From: Vibrio sp. MedPE-SWchi
GTDB taxonomy: Bacteria; Pseudomonadota; Gammaproteobacteria; Enterobacterales; Vibrionaceae
Assembly: GCA_001874155.1 (NCBI GenBank)
Contig: MPDB01000001.1
Span: 496,001-560,000 of the forward strand
Direction of reading: 5' to 3'
DNA: 64,000 nucleotides
Shown here: positions 17,361-25,256 of the stretch, one piece after another
How the letters are laid out: every line of letters begins with the position of its first letter
Numbering within the stretch: position 1 is the first letter of the stretch
Program-made: the position numbers and the translations under genes
The notes under the pieces: generated by a model
Told to the model about the DNA's origin: nothing
Databases searched by the model: none
What the model saw: the letters and a program-made list of their open reading frames with translations, nothing else

Positions 17361-18708
17361 ACACCAGTCCATCTAATCTTAATAACACGATAATCTCAGT
17401 GCCAAAACCTGGCTCGCTCATTAACTCAAAATCACCGCCCATGAACTCTACGCGGTCTCTCATATTCCTTAATCCGATGCCCCTTTTCTTAAGCGCTCCG
17501 CTGACAGAAAAACCCACACCATCGTCTCGAATCATCAACTGCAACATGTTCCCCATCTGCTGTAGCACCACCGTGACCTTAGTCGCATTGGCGTGTTTCT
17601 GGATGTTATTAAGCGACTCTTGAGTCACGCGGTACAAAGTCGTCGCGGCTTCTGATTTGAGCTTACCTTTTTGAGTATCAAACAACGTTTCGATTTCAAC
17701 ACCAGAGTGGGATTGAAAATCTTGCAACAATCTCGATAACGCCGCTTCCAAACCAATGTCATCCAATGCGCTTGGCCGCAGTTGATGGGAGATATGGCGA
17801 ACTTCATTGATCGCAGACATAAGAGACAGCTGAGACTTTTCAACATGAACCTTAAGTGACTCATCTTCCAATTTATGCCCTAAGAGCTCCAGGTGGCACT
17901 TGCTCGACACCAGTAGTTGGTTGATTCCATCATGAAGCTCTCTGGCAAGGTGCTTTTTCTCATCCTCTTGAAACATAACAGTTTGGTAAACCAGCTCTTT
18001 CAGATTTTTGTCCGCTAAACGATGTTCGTGCAAATTGATGGCAAGCGTCAAAACGATGATCACCGCGACGGTCACCGCCAAAATAACGATGACCGAGAAA
18101 AACGTGGTTTCTATATTGCTTTTCACCGCCGACTGCATAATCGCCACTTCATTGGTGATGTCTTCGATATACAGGCCGGTCCCTATCATCCAGTCCCATT
18201 TATCCAGCCATTGGGCGTAACTTAATTTGGGTACGGTTTCCCCCGTAGAAGGCTTCTCCCAGAGATACTGATGAAAGCCTCCACCCGACTTGGCTTGGTA
18301 CAACAATGATTCAATCAAATAGTCGCCATCGCTATCTTGAATATGAAGTAAATTTTGACCAATGAGACTAGGTTGGACGGGATGAACAAGGTTGACGCCG
18401 TTTTCATCATAGGCAAAAAAGTAACCGTCAGCGCCGTATCTCAAGCGAGTAAGAATCGCTTTCACTTCAGCCTTGGCTTCCGCTTCGAGCATGTCCGGAT
18501 CGTTGTACACGTAAAAAATGGCATCAAATGCCAAGTCTACACTGTCTTTTAGCGCGCTTTCTTTTGCCGATATTAATCGGTTGTAGAAGATCTCAACCTC
18601 TTGCTCTCCAAGTTTTTGAGATTGATAAATTGAAATCCAACTGATGCTCGCAGTCACTAATAACAACGGTAGCAGTGTCAGTAAAATGAGCTTAACTTTT
18701 AGAGGCAT
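17353..18708 (-). CDS. Sensor histidine kinase with periplasmic Cache domain (NarX/HisKA_3 type)
   Basis: 451 residues from the ATG at 18708 (GGAG site five bases upstream). TM1 at about 5-25. A single Cache domain (sCache_2 type) occupies about 30-190, recognisable from YGADGYFFAYDENG, HPVQPSLIGQNL and KWDWMIGTGLYI. TM2 at about 200-225. The HisKA_3 box carries the phosphorylated His in ARELHDGINQ, followed by a HATPase_c domain with N-box SLNNIQKHANA and glycine boxes DDGVGF and GIGLRNM. Such Cache domains bind small carboxylates or amino acids. The gene overlaps its response regulator and follows a TRAP transporter operon on the same strand, which suggests it senses a substrate of that transporter. 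Confidence 0.92.
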   Translation of the reverse strand: MPLKVKLILLTLLPLLLVTASISWISIYQSQKLGEQEVEIFYNRLISAKESALKDSVDLAFDAIFYVYNDPDMLEAEAKAEVKAILTRLRYGADGYFFAYDENGVNLVHPVQPSLIGQNLLHIQDSDGDYLIESLLYQAKSGGGFHQYLWEKPSTGETVPKLSYAQWLDKWDWMIGTGLYIEDITNEVAIMQSAVKSNIETTFFSVIVILAVTVAVIIVLTLAINLHEHRLADKNLKELVYQTVMFQEDEKKHLARELHDGINQLLVSSKCHLELLGHKLEDESLKVHVEKSQLSLMSAINEVRHISHQLRPSALDDIGLEAALSRLLQDFQSHSGVEIETLFDTQKGKLKSEAATTLYRVTQESLNNIQKHANATKVTVVLQQMGNMLQLMIRDDGVGFSVSGALKKRGIGLRNMRDRVEFMGGDFELMSEPGFGTEIIVLLRLDGLVYE

Positions 18709-18862
18709 CCGTTCTCCAAAAAACAAAGGCTTGTCTCTCCATGAACAAGCCTGACTACTGTAACAGTTCATCAACATTGATGAAATTTAAGCGATCACAC
18801 TATGGCAGTTATAACTCCAATAGAGAATACCGCTCCTAATTCACTTTCTGCTGCTAGTACTA

Positions 18863-18902
18863 ACAAGAAAAAACAAAATGGCTCCTAGAAAGGAGCCATT
18901 TT
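18863..18902 (-). terminator. Intrinsic terminator of the TRAP operon
   Basis: Perfect AAAATGGCTCC / GGAGCCATTTT stem with a six-base loop, followed on the minus strand by a TTTTGTTTTTTC tract. It isolates the TRAP genes from the two-component genes. Confidence 0.88.
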
Positions 18903-18924
18903 GGGGTGTTTTCCGTTTGTTTGA

Positions 18925-20211
18925 CTATGACATGCCATAAAACCCTGGGAACAGCAGTAGCGACATGAGAATCACTATCTGAATGGCAATGAATGGCATC
19001 ACCCCTCGGTAGATATCCATGGTTGTCACTCCTTTCGGAGCTACCCCTTTGAGATAGAAAAGACTGAACCCAAAAGGTGGCGTGAGGAAGGATGTCTGCA
19101 GGTTCATCGCGACGAGAATTGCAAACCAAGTCATATTAATGCCCATTAGTTCAGCAACAGGGGCAATGATTGGAACGATGATAAAACAGATCTCAACAAA
19201 GTCGATAAAGAAACCGAGTATCAAAATCACGACCATTGTAATGATAAGGAATCCCCACTTCTCACCTGGAAGCTGAAGCATCCACTCTTCAACTAAGTAG
19301 TCTCCGCCTGTGTAGGTAAATGCCATAGAGAACGCGGTCGCACCTAACAAGATGGCAAAAACCATCGCGGTCACTTTGACCGTTTCTTTGGCTGCGTCAT
19401 ACACCATTGAGAAACTAAACTGCCCGTATAGCAACGCCAGAACAATCGCACCTGCACCACCAAGTGCGGCAGATTCCGTCGGTGTCGCCACACCAGCGAA
19501 GATAGAGCCCAGTACGACGATAATAAGCGCTAGAGGCGGAATCACAGCCTTTAACGCCGTAATCACTTCTTCCTTACGGCTAATAGACTCATCACGGTCA
19601 ATTGGCTGAGCCGCTTCTGGGTTTAACTTCGCATAGATAAGAATGTAAACCACATAAGCACCAACCAGCATCAACCCTGGCCCAACCGCCGCACCAAATA
19701 GGTCGCCAACGGGTACACCGAGAACATCGCCCAGCAGAATCAAGACTATCGAAGGTGGGATGATTTGTCCGAGCGTTCCCGACGCACAGATTGTTCCACA
19801 CGCTAAGCCCTTGTCGTAGTTGTACTTCAGCATTACAGGCAGAGAGATCAATCCCATTGCCACAACGGAAGCCCCAACCACACCAGTAGAAGCAGCAAGG
19901 AGCGCGCCCACCAATACGGTAGAAATGGCAATACCACCACGAACCCCACCGAACAAACGGCCCATGGATTCCAACAGTTGCTCAGCCAAACGGGTTTTTT
20001 GCAGCACTAATCCCATAAAGACGAACAGCGGAACCGCCATCAATACGGTGTTTTCCATAATGGATTGAATTCGGTATGGCATAAAGGCAAACATCTCGAT
20101 ACCTTCAGCCCACACACCAAAAATGAGGGCTATACCACCAAACGTAAACGCGACTGGAAATCCAAGTAGGAGCGCGAATAACGCAACAAAGAACATTACT
20201 ATTCCGATCAT
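18925..20211 (-). CDS. TRAP transporter large permease (DctM family)
   Basis: 428 residues, nearly all hydrophobic, with about twelve membrane segments. Typical DctM wording is seen: VPLFVFMGLVLQKTRLAEQLL, STVLVGALLAASTGVVGASVVAMG, CASGTLGQIIPPSIVLI and the C-terminal QTSFLTPPFGFSLFYLKGV. It forms the Na+-driven transport channel of a tripartite ATP-independent periplasmic system. The start is 11 bp from the stop of the small-permease gene upstream, so the two are co-transcribed. Full length; no missing segments noticed. Confidence 0.95.
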   Translation of the reverse strand: MIGIVMFFVALFALLLGFPVAFTFGGIALIFGVWAEGIEMFAFMPYRIQSIMENTVLMAVPLFVFMGLVLQKTRLAEQLLESMGRLFGGVRGGIAISTVLVGALLAASTGVVGASVVAMGLISLPVMLKYNYDKGLACGTICASGTLGQIIPPSIVLILLGDVLGVPVGDLFGAAVGPGLMLVGAYVVYILIYAKLNPEAAQPIDRDESISRKEEVITALKAVIPPLALIIVVLGSIFAGVATPTESAALGGAGAIVLALLYGQFSFSMVYDAAKETVKVTAMVFAILLGATAFSMAFTYTGGDYLVEEWMLQLPGEKWGFLIITMVVILILGFFIDFVEICFIIVPIIAPVAELMGINMTWFAILVAMNLQTSFLTPPFGFSLFYLKGVAPKGVTTMDIYRGVMPFIAIQIVILMSLLLFPGFYGMS

Positions 20212-20222
20212 GACACTATCCT

Positions 20223-20762
20223 TTATTTGTTATTCAGCGAGTTGGCTTGCATTAAATGTGGATTGAATATCTTGTTCAATGAATGAAGAAGCAATCCCAC
20301 ACCTGCCACAGCCATGAAAAAGAACGATAATGGGATCATCGCCTTGATTAGCCAACGATATGGCAAACCACCGGGGTCGCCGGATGTTTCGCCAAGTGAA
20401 TAGCTTTCTTTCGCAAAATCAACGCCAAACCATGCGACGAGTAGACAAAAAGGCAAAAGGAAAACCAAGGTGCCAATAATGTCGATAATGGCCTGAACTT
20501 TATAAGATAGGCGTTCGTAGAAGATATCGACTCGAACATGACCACCCGCTTTAATGGCGTAAGGCACACCAAGTAGGAAAACCGCGGAAAATAGATGCCA
20601 CTCCATTTCTTGAAAGGCAATCGACACATCGTTGAATACATAGCGCATGACGACATCGTAAACAACATTCGCTAAAAGAAGGATGAACAGGATACTGGAT
20701 AGCCAACCTAAGGCGTCTCCTACCCGGTTAAACAATCGCTCGACATAAATAAGACTTCTCAT
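20223..20762 (-). CDS. TRAP transporter small permease (DctQ family)
   Basis: 179 residues from the ATG at 20762 (GGAG six to nine bases upstream); an ATG at 20774 without a site is less likely. Four membrane segments, at about 14-36, 52-66, 87-110 and 130-155. The family pattern FQEMEWHLFSAVFLLGVPYAIKAGGHVRVD (given in two pieces: FQEMEWHLF and AYAIKAGGHVRVD-like) is clear. It pairs with the large permease downstream and with the binding protein gene about 160 bp upstream. Confidence 0.92.
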   Translation of the reverse strand: MRSLIYVERLFNRVGDALGWLSSILFILLLANVVYDVVMRYVFNDVSIAFQEMEWHLFSAVFLLGVPYAIKAGGHVRVDIFYERLSYKVQAIIDIIGTLVFLLPFCLLVAWFGVDFAKESYSLGETSGDPGGLPYRWLIKAMIPLSFFFMAVAGVGLLLHSLNKIFNPHLMQANSLNNK

Positions 20763-20879
20763 TCCCGACTCCATGGGGCTTGAATAGGCTCCGTGATAAC
20801 ATCATTGACCACGAAGCAAAATTTCAGATACTACTTTTATAGAAATAGTTTAAAGTTTGAAAAGGGTTTCTTGGGCTTC

Positions 20880-20915
20880 TCGACGAGCCGTAACTCGCCG
20901 AGTATTTTTATTATT
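20880..20915. other. Intercistronic hairpin between TRAP binding-protein and permease genes
   Basis: CTCGACGAG and CTCGCCGAG arms (one G-T wobble in RNA) with a six-base loop just downstream of the binding-protein stop. On the minus strand no U run follows, so it probably protects the binding-protein mRNA end or lowers permease expression rather than acting as a full terminator. On the plus strand it is followed by T-rich sequence. Confidence 0.6.
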
Positions 20916-20924
20916 TAATTGGTT

Positions 20925-22019
20925 TTATTGAGCGCTACTGTTTAGGTAAGCTCGGTGCGAAATATCGGTCCAAGAACGTACTTGTTTCAAGTAATCGGCT
21001 TGAGATTTTTGAATTTCTTTCGCAAGGTCATCTTTCTCAGCATGCTTCACTAAAAGACGATCGTTCGCTTCTTTCAGTGCTGACATGACTTCTGGTGGGA
21101 AGTCTTTTACTTGCACGTCAGGGTATTCTGTTTTCATTGAAACCCAGTTCTTACCGCTTTCATGCGTTGCTTGCGTGTACATGTCGTAAGCCGCAGTGCG
21201 CATAGCGACGCGCAGAATCTCTTGCAGATCTTCCGGTAAGCTTTCCCACTTACGTTTGTTGACTAAGAACTGAAGCTCTGATCCTGGCTCATGCCAACCC
21301 GTGTAGTAGTAAGGGGCAATTTTGTGGAAACCCATACGCAAGTCGAGAGAAGGACCAACCCACTCTAGCGCATCGATCGTACGACGCTCTAACGAGGTGT
21401 AAAGCTCACCGGGTGCAATGTTCGTTGGCTTAGCGCCTAACTCAGCAAGGATTTCTCCTGCGAAGCCTGGGATACGCATTTTAAGACCTTGAAGATCTTC
21501 GACAGAATTGATCTCTTTCTGGAACCAACCGCCCATTTGAATATCGGTGTTACCACCTGGGAATGACATCAAGTTATGTGGAGAATACACCTGCTCCATC
21601 AGTTCCATACCACCACCGTGGTAGAACCATGCGTACTGCTCAGCCGGCGTCATACCAAAAGGCATTGACGTAAAGTACAGCGTATTCGGCACTTTACCCT
21701 TCCAGTAATATGAACCCGAGTGACCCATGTCGTATTGACCAGATTTCACCATATCAAACACGCCAAGTGGCGCTTTATGTTTGTTCGCAGAATCGATACG
21801 GATTTGAAGACGTCCATTCGACATCTTTTCCGCCATCGCTGCCATATTTTTGGTCGCGTCACCGAATACAGGGAAGTTTGGACCCCATGTTTCCGCTAGC
21901 TTTAAACGATAAACCTTGTCTGCAGCCGTTACGGATGTTGACATCATTGCTAAGCATGCTGCCGCAACCACTGTACTATTTTTCAATACTCTCTTTAGGG
22001 AGCAACTAATAAGACTCAT
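20925..22019 (-). CDS. TRAP transporter periplasmic binding protein (DctP family, TakP-like)
   Basis: 364 residues from the ATG at 22019, which has AGGA seven bases upstream; a longer frame from 22073 has no site. A signal peptide (about 10-32, VTAAD) precedes the mature protein. The TakP-like signatures are LKMRIPGFAGEIL (ligand Arg), RRTIDALEWVGP and YYYTGWHEPGSEL. In TakP of Rhodobacter the equivalent residues bind 2-oxoacids such as pyruvate together with a cation, so a monocarboxylic 2-oxoacid or lactate-like substrate is more likely than a C4-dicarboxylate. It is the first gene of the TRAP operon; a hairpin separates it from the permease genes. Confidence 0.93.
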   Translation of the reverse strand: MSLISCSLKRVLKNSTVVAAACLAMMSTSVTAADKVYRLKLAETWGPNFPVFGDATKNMAAMAEKMSNGRLQIRIDSANKHKAPLGVFDMVKSGQYDMGHSGSYYWKGKVPNTLYFTSMPFGMTPAEQYAWFYHGGGMELMEQVYSPHNLMSFPGGNTDIQMGGWFQKEINSVEDLQGLKMRIPGFAGEILAELGAKPTNIAPGELYTSLERRTIDALEWVGPSLDLRMGFHKIAPYYYTGWHEPGSELQFLVNKRKWESLPEDLQEILRVAMRTAAYDMYTQATHESGKNWVSMKTEYPDVQVKDFPPEVMSALKEANDRLLVKHAEKDDLAKEIQKSQADYLKQVRSWTDISHRAYLNSSAQ

Positions 22020-22438
22020 ATCTACGTCCTTTGTGTGATGGTAGCCATATAGGCTTGTTTCGTTATCCATCATTGACCAAAGAACTCAAAATTAAATCAG
22101 CGAGAACACGCACTATTACCCTTGTTTAATTCCCGCATTACACTTTAGTCCTAAGTATAAATACGTAAGATTTATACCATTACCCTCCTTTTTATAGGCC
22201 ACCACCTAAAAATTAAACTCAATAGAATTGAAATACTACGTACGAAGTAGCCGTATCAAATAGTTAATTGTTTGTTCATTAATTGTGAAGCCAACATATG
22301 CATCAAGAATCATCCCCACTAGAAATACACATTTGGAAGTGATGCTGGATAGAAATGATGGATATGAGGATCGGGAGAAAAAACGGGCATAAAAAAGCCC
22401 CGCATTAGGCGAGGCTCAAACCATAACAATTCAGCAGA
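22020..22438. other. Intergenic region upstream of the TRAP operon
   Basis: About 420 bp with no supported gene. It holds the TRAP operon promoter and the end of the next gene's transcript. An imperfect inverted repeat (CTAC-N7-GTAG near 22241-22257) is a candidate operator for the NarL-type regulator, but this is weak. I found no convincing sigma-54 site. Confidence 0.4.
22391..22416 (-). terminator. Intrinsic terminator of the winged-helix protein gene
   Basis: AGCCTCGC / GCGGGGCT arms (read on the minus strand, one G-U pair) with a five-base loop and six T. Confidence 0.85.
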
Positions 22439-22798
22439 TTAAACTGATTTGTAGATAACTTTGTTACCTGCTAATTGCTGTTTTTCAACTAGGTTTTCTT
22501 CCAATAGCTTTTTCAGTGCACCAGTCGCCCAAGAGGCCGCTTTCGCTTCTTCTTGACCAGCGGCTAGGCCGATACCTTTAGGGTTAATACCTTCGGCATT
22601 GCTAACAACGATGTCTAAAACTTGTTGTTGCTTAGGAGTTAATGCAACATCAACAGTCTTAGCGGCTACCGCTTTCTCTGCTACTGGTTGTTTTTTAGCA
22701 ACAGGTTTTGCTTTTGGTGCTGCTTTAACAGTCGCAACAGTCGCTTTAATGTGCTTTTGCAATTTCATCTGCACTTTACGCTTATGAGCAAGTCTCAT
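22439..22798 (-). CDS. Lys/Ala-rich winged-helix protein of unknown function
   Basis: 119 residues from the ATG at 22798 (GGAGAG seven bases upstream); longer frames reach 22918 but lack a site. The first 50 residues are rich in Lys, Ala, Pro and Val (AAPKAKPVAKKQPVAEKA), like histone H1 tails. The C-terminal 65 residues (TPKQQQVLDIVVSNAEGINPK onward, given here as a short excerpt) look like a small winged helix with a MarR-like KKLLEENLVEK wing. It could be a nucleoid-associated or DNA-binding protein. Databases often label such Vibrio proteins MarR-family, on thin grounds. Single gene with its own terminator. Confidence 0.72.
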   Translation of the reverse strand: MRLAHKRKVQMKLQKHIKATVATVKAAPKAKPVAKKQPVAEKAVAAKTVDVALTPKQQQVLDIVVSNAEGINPKGIGLAAGQEEAKAASWATGALKKLLEENLVEKQQLAGNKVIYKSV

Positions 22799-23009
22799 CG
22801 AGTATCTCTCCATTTCACTGCAACGCTGCAGTGGTGAAAATTTGAAGCGCGATTTATACCAAAAAATCACCCTGATTTGTAGGAGATTAGCGCTTTTTCC
22901 CTCTAAAAATGCGCTCACCCTCCAATGATGGCTATAATTTAAACAGAAGGAAATTGAGACTAATTTTTCAACTGATTATTTATACATATGCCAATAGTTA
23001 CTAATCAAG

Positions 23010-23690
23010 ATGCCAACTTTACAGCTTTCAAATTTTGACCTACGGGCCCATTTATCCCCGTTTAAGCCAGCACTGTTTATGGCCGTGCTCATTTTCTTGG
23101 CGGCCATTTATACCTTTCTCAACATAAAGGTGGCTACGCTTGTTCTGATCATTACGCTAGCGGTCTTCACCTGCAGCTACGTGATTATTCAACGTTCAAA
23201 AGTGTCATACACCATCACGGCTACGCATTTCCAGCAACATCTCTATCGCGGAGGATGGGTCATAAAATGGTCGGATGTCGAGCGCATTGGCCTGTGTGAA
23301 TTGGATCAAGACGGATTCCAACAATCGCTTCCTTGGATTGGGATCAAACTCAAAGATTACGCACCATACCTCAACAGTATATGCCCTCGGGTTACGACGG
23401 ACATTCTGCTCAGCCAACGTTCATTGCTGTACGTAGGATACCGAAATCATAAAAGAAGACACGGTTCGAAAGAGTTTGAGGATCTCGTGCTCGACTCAAA
23501 TACCTACAAGTGCGAGTCAGGGGAAAGTTACAGTGGGTTAAGAGCCATGCTGGCCAATAGGATGAGCTATCAAAGGGCATATTTCGATTACGATATTTTT
23601 ATCTCTACGAGTGACTTAGACAGAGATGGCGAGAGTTTTGTCGGCTTGACTCGACGGTATTTGGCTGCCGCTGAGCCTGAGAAAAAATGA
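23010..23690 (+). CDS. DUF2982-like membrane protein
   Basis: 226 residues. Two membrane segments near the N-terminus (about 20-38 and 40-60) are followed by a soluble cytoplasmic part with PH-like features (VSYTITATHFQQHLYRGG, VIKWSDVERIGLCELD). The order and length fit DUF2982, a family found in Vibrio and relatives with no known function. The gene is a single unit, divergent from the winged-helix gene and convergent with ycbL across a shared terminator. No catalytic motif seen. Confidence 0.75.
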   Translation: MPTLQLSNFDLRAHLSPFKPALFMAVLIFLAAIYTFLNIKVATLVLIITLAVFTCSYVIIQRSKVSYTITATHFQQHLYRGGWVIKWSDVERIGLCELDQDGFQQSLPWIGIKLKDYAPYLNSICPRVTTDILLSQRSLLYVGYRNHKRRHGSKEFEDLVLDSNTYKCESGESYSGLRAMLANRMSYQRAYFDYDIFISTSDLDRDGESFVGLTRRYLAAAEPEKK

Positions 23691-23716
23691 CAGTGTATTC
23701 CTTTTCTTTGTGGCAA

Positions 23717-23749
23717 TAAAAAAGCGACGGTAATACACCCTCGCTTTTT
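23717..23749. terminator. Bidirectional terminator between DUF2982 gene and ycbL
   Basis: AAAAAGCGA and TCGCTTTTT arms with an inner GG/CC pair and A/T runs on both sides, between two convergent genes. Confidence 0.7.
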
Positions 23750-23784
23750 CCAACACAGCTATCAGCACTTAATACAACGAGCAA

Positions 23785-24441
23785 TTAGTACAAAGGCATC
23801 TCATCAGCGACGAATGGATTAGAGACACGCTCTTTACCAAACGTTGATAACGGCCCATGTCCAGGAACAAAAGTCACATCGTTCCCAAGCGGCCAAAGCT
23901 TCTCTTTAATGGACGCAATGAGTGTCGCGTGATCGCCCTGCGGGAAATCAGTTCGGCCAACACCACCCGCGAAAAGTACATCGCCAACAAAGGCCATTTT
24001 TGCAGATTCACTAAACAGAACGACATGACCCGGTGTGTGACCCGGAGTATGGTAAACATTCAACGTTTGATTGCCCACTTCCACGGTATCGCCTTCTTCT
24101 AACCATTTTGTCGGTAAGAAAGGGTTAGTATGGGCGAAACCAAACATTTGACTCTGATTTGCAAGGCCATCTAACCAAAACTGATCACCTTTATGCGGGC
24201 CAACAACGTCAATACCGCCAAGCTCTTTTGCCAACGGCTCTGTACCGCCAACATGATCGAGGTGTCCATGTGTTAAAACGAGACGAACAACGTTCACACC
24301 CAGCTCTTTAATCATCATAACCAGCTGCTTTACATCACCGCCAGGATCAACCACCACGGCTTCCATGGTTTCATCACACCAAACGATGGAGCAATTTTGA
24401 GCAAATGAGGTTACTGGCACTACTTGGTATTGCAAAGACAT
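23785..24441 (-). CDS. ycbL: Metallo-beta-lactamase-fold hydrolase YcbL (glyoxalase II-like)
   Basis: 218 residues, co-linear with E. coli YcbL throughout. Zinc ligands: THGHLDH (HXHXDH, about 57-63), HTPGH, GDVLFAGGVGR and the C-terminal PGHGPLS. YcbL proteins are single-domain type II glyoxalase-like hydrolases with weak S-lactoylglutathione thioesterase activity; the physiological substrate is unsettled. The gene lies next to ycbK and ycbB-type genes in the same order as in enterobacteria, although that does not show a functional link. Start ATG at 24441 follows a weak site. Confidence 0.93.
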   Translation of the reverse strand: MSLQYQVVPVTSFAQNCSIVWCDETMEAVVVDPGGDVKQLVMMIKELGVNVVRLVLTHGHLDHVGGTEPLAKELGGIDVVGPHKGDQFWLDGLANQSQMFGFAHTNPFLPTKWLEEGDTVEVGNQTLNVYHTPGHTPGHVVLFSESAKMAFVGDVLFAGGVGRTDFPQGDHATLIASIKEKLWPLGNDVTFVPGHGPLSTFGKERVSNPFVADEMPLY

Positions 24442-24535
24442 ATATCTACCTTGGTCAATTTCGAAACTGCGTGAACTATGACACTACCCCGCTCGATTTT
24501 CAATGCTATGCCTGCTTGGATACAGAGATATCACG

Positions 24536-25093
24536 CTATGCCCAATTTCTAACTGGACCGGTATCAATATGGAGAAAGTTACTTCTTGGATAAAACCCGA
24601 CACCGCCAGCTTTTAAGCTGATCGCCGCTTCACGCACCTGTTTGAGATCAACCCCGTCAAGTCTGAAGTCCATTGCCTGTCCTAACATATGGAAACTCTT
24701 TTTAGCCACGCCATTCGATTTACTGCGCAGTGCCTCATTTGTGGCTGGAGAGCGATACCCAGAAATGACTTGAACCTCAGCATCAGTCCCTAATAGTGAT
24801 TGAATCGTTGAGATTTGATCGAATAAACGGCGGTCCATTGGGTGAACTTCATTGCGACGAAAATCGCGACAGAGATGGTCAAGGCGACTCAATTCACCTT
24901 CATTGTAATCAATGCCATTAAAGTAGCGTGATTCAACGCTCTCGCCCGTGTGTAGATTATTCATCACCAAATGGCGTGGTTTGTCTGGGTAGGACGCCTG
25001 AGCGATAGAGGGGATTCCACTAGCAACAACAATACTGCCACCAGCTACTTTTAAAAAATGACGTCGAGAAATTACCAAAACACTAACCTTCAC
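24536..25093 (-). CDS. ycbK: YcbK-type peptidoglycan M15-like (DUF882) protein, Tat signal
   Basis: 185 residues from a GTG. An N-terminal twin-arginine signal is clear: SRRHFLKVAGG at about 9-19, then a hydrophobic stretch to SIAQA. The mature domain is M15-like (DUF882) with zinc-site motifs SGYRSPATN, SFHMLGQAMDFRLD and FLHIDTGP, and follows E. coli YcbK closely. Such enzymes are believed to cut peptide links in peptidoglycan (MepK is the E. coli name after showing cleavage of 3-3 crosslinks). It fits its neighbour, an L,D-transpeptidase that makes those crosslinks. Confidence 0.92.
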   Translation of the reverse strand: MKVSVLVISRRHFLKVAGGSIVVASGIPSIAQASYPDKPRHLVMNNLHTGESVESRYFNGIDYNEGELSRLDHLCRDFRRNEVHPMDRRLFDQISTIQSLLGTDAEVQVISGYRSPATNEALRSKSNGVAKKSFHMLGQAMDFRLDGVDLKQVREAAISLKAGGVGFYPRSNFLHIDTGPVRNWA

Positions 25094-25256
25094 ACTGTAT
25101 CCAAATTTTCAGAATCTGGACATTACCTAACTAGAATGTGAAGTTCAAATGCATAAATCGTGCTAAAACGGGTCAAAGAGCACCATTTTAGTGCTTAATC
25201 TTTGACCACAATAGGAAAGTTTTAGTTATGATAGTTTTGTCAGAAATGCGTCAGCG

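Noticed and set aside
22074..22300. Sigma-54 promoter for the TRAP operon
   Set aside because: No TGGCAC-N5-TTGC match was found on the minus strand.
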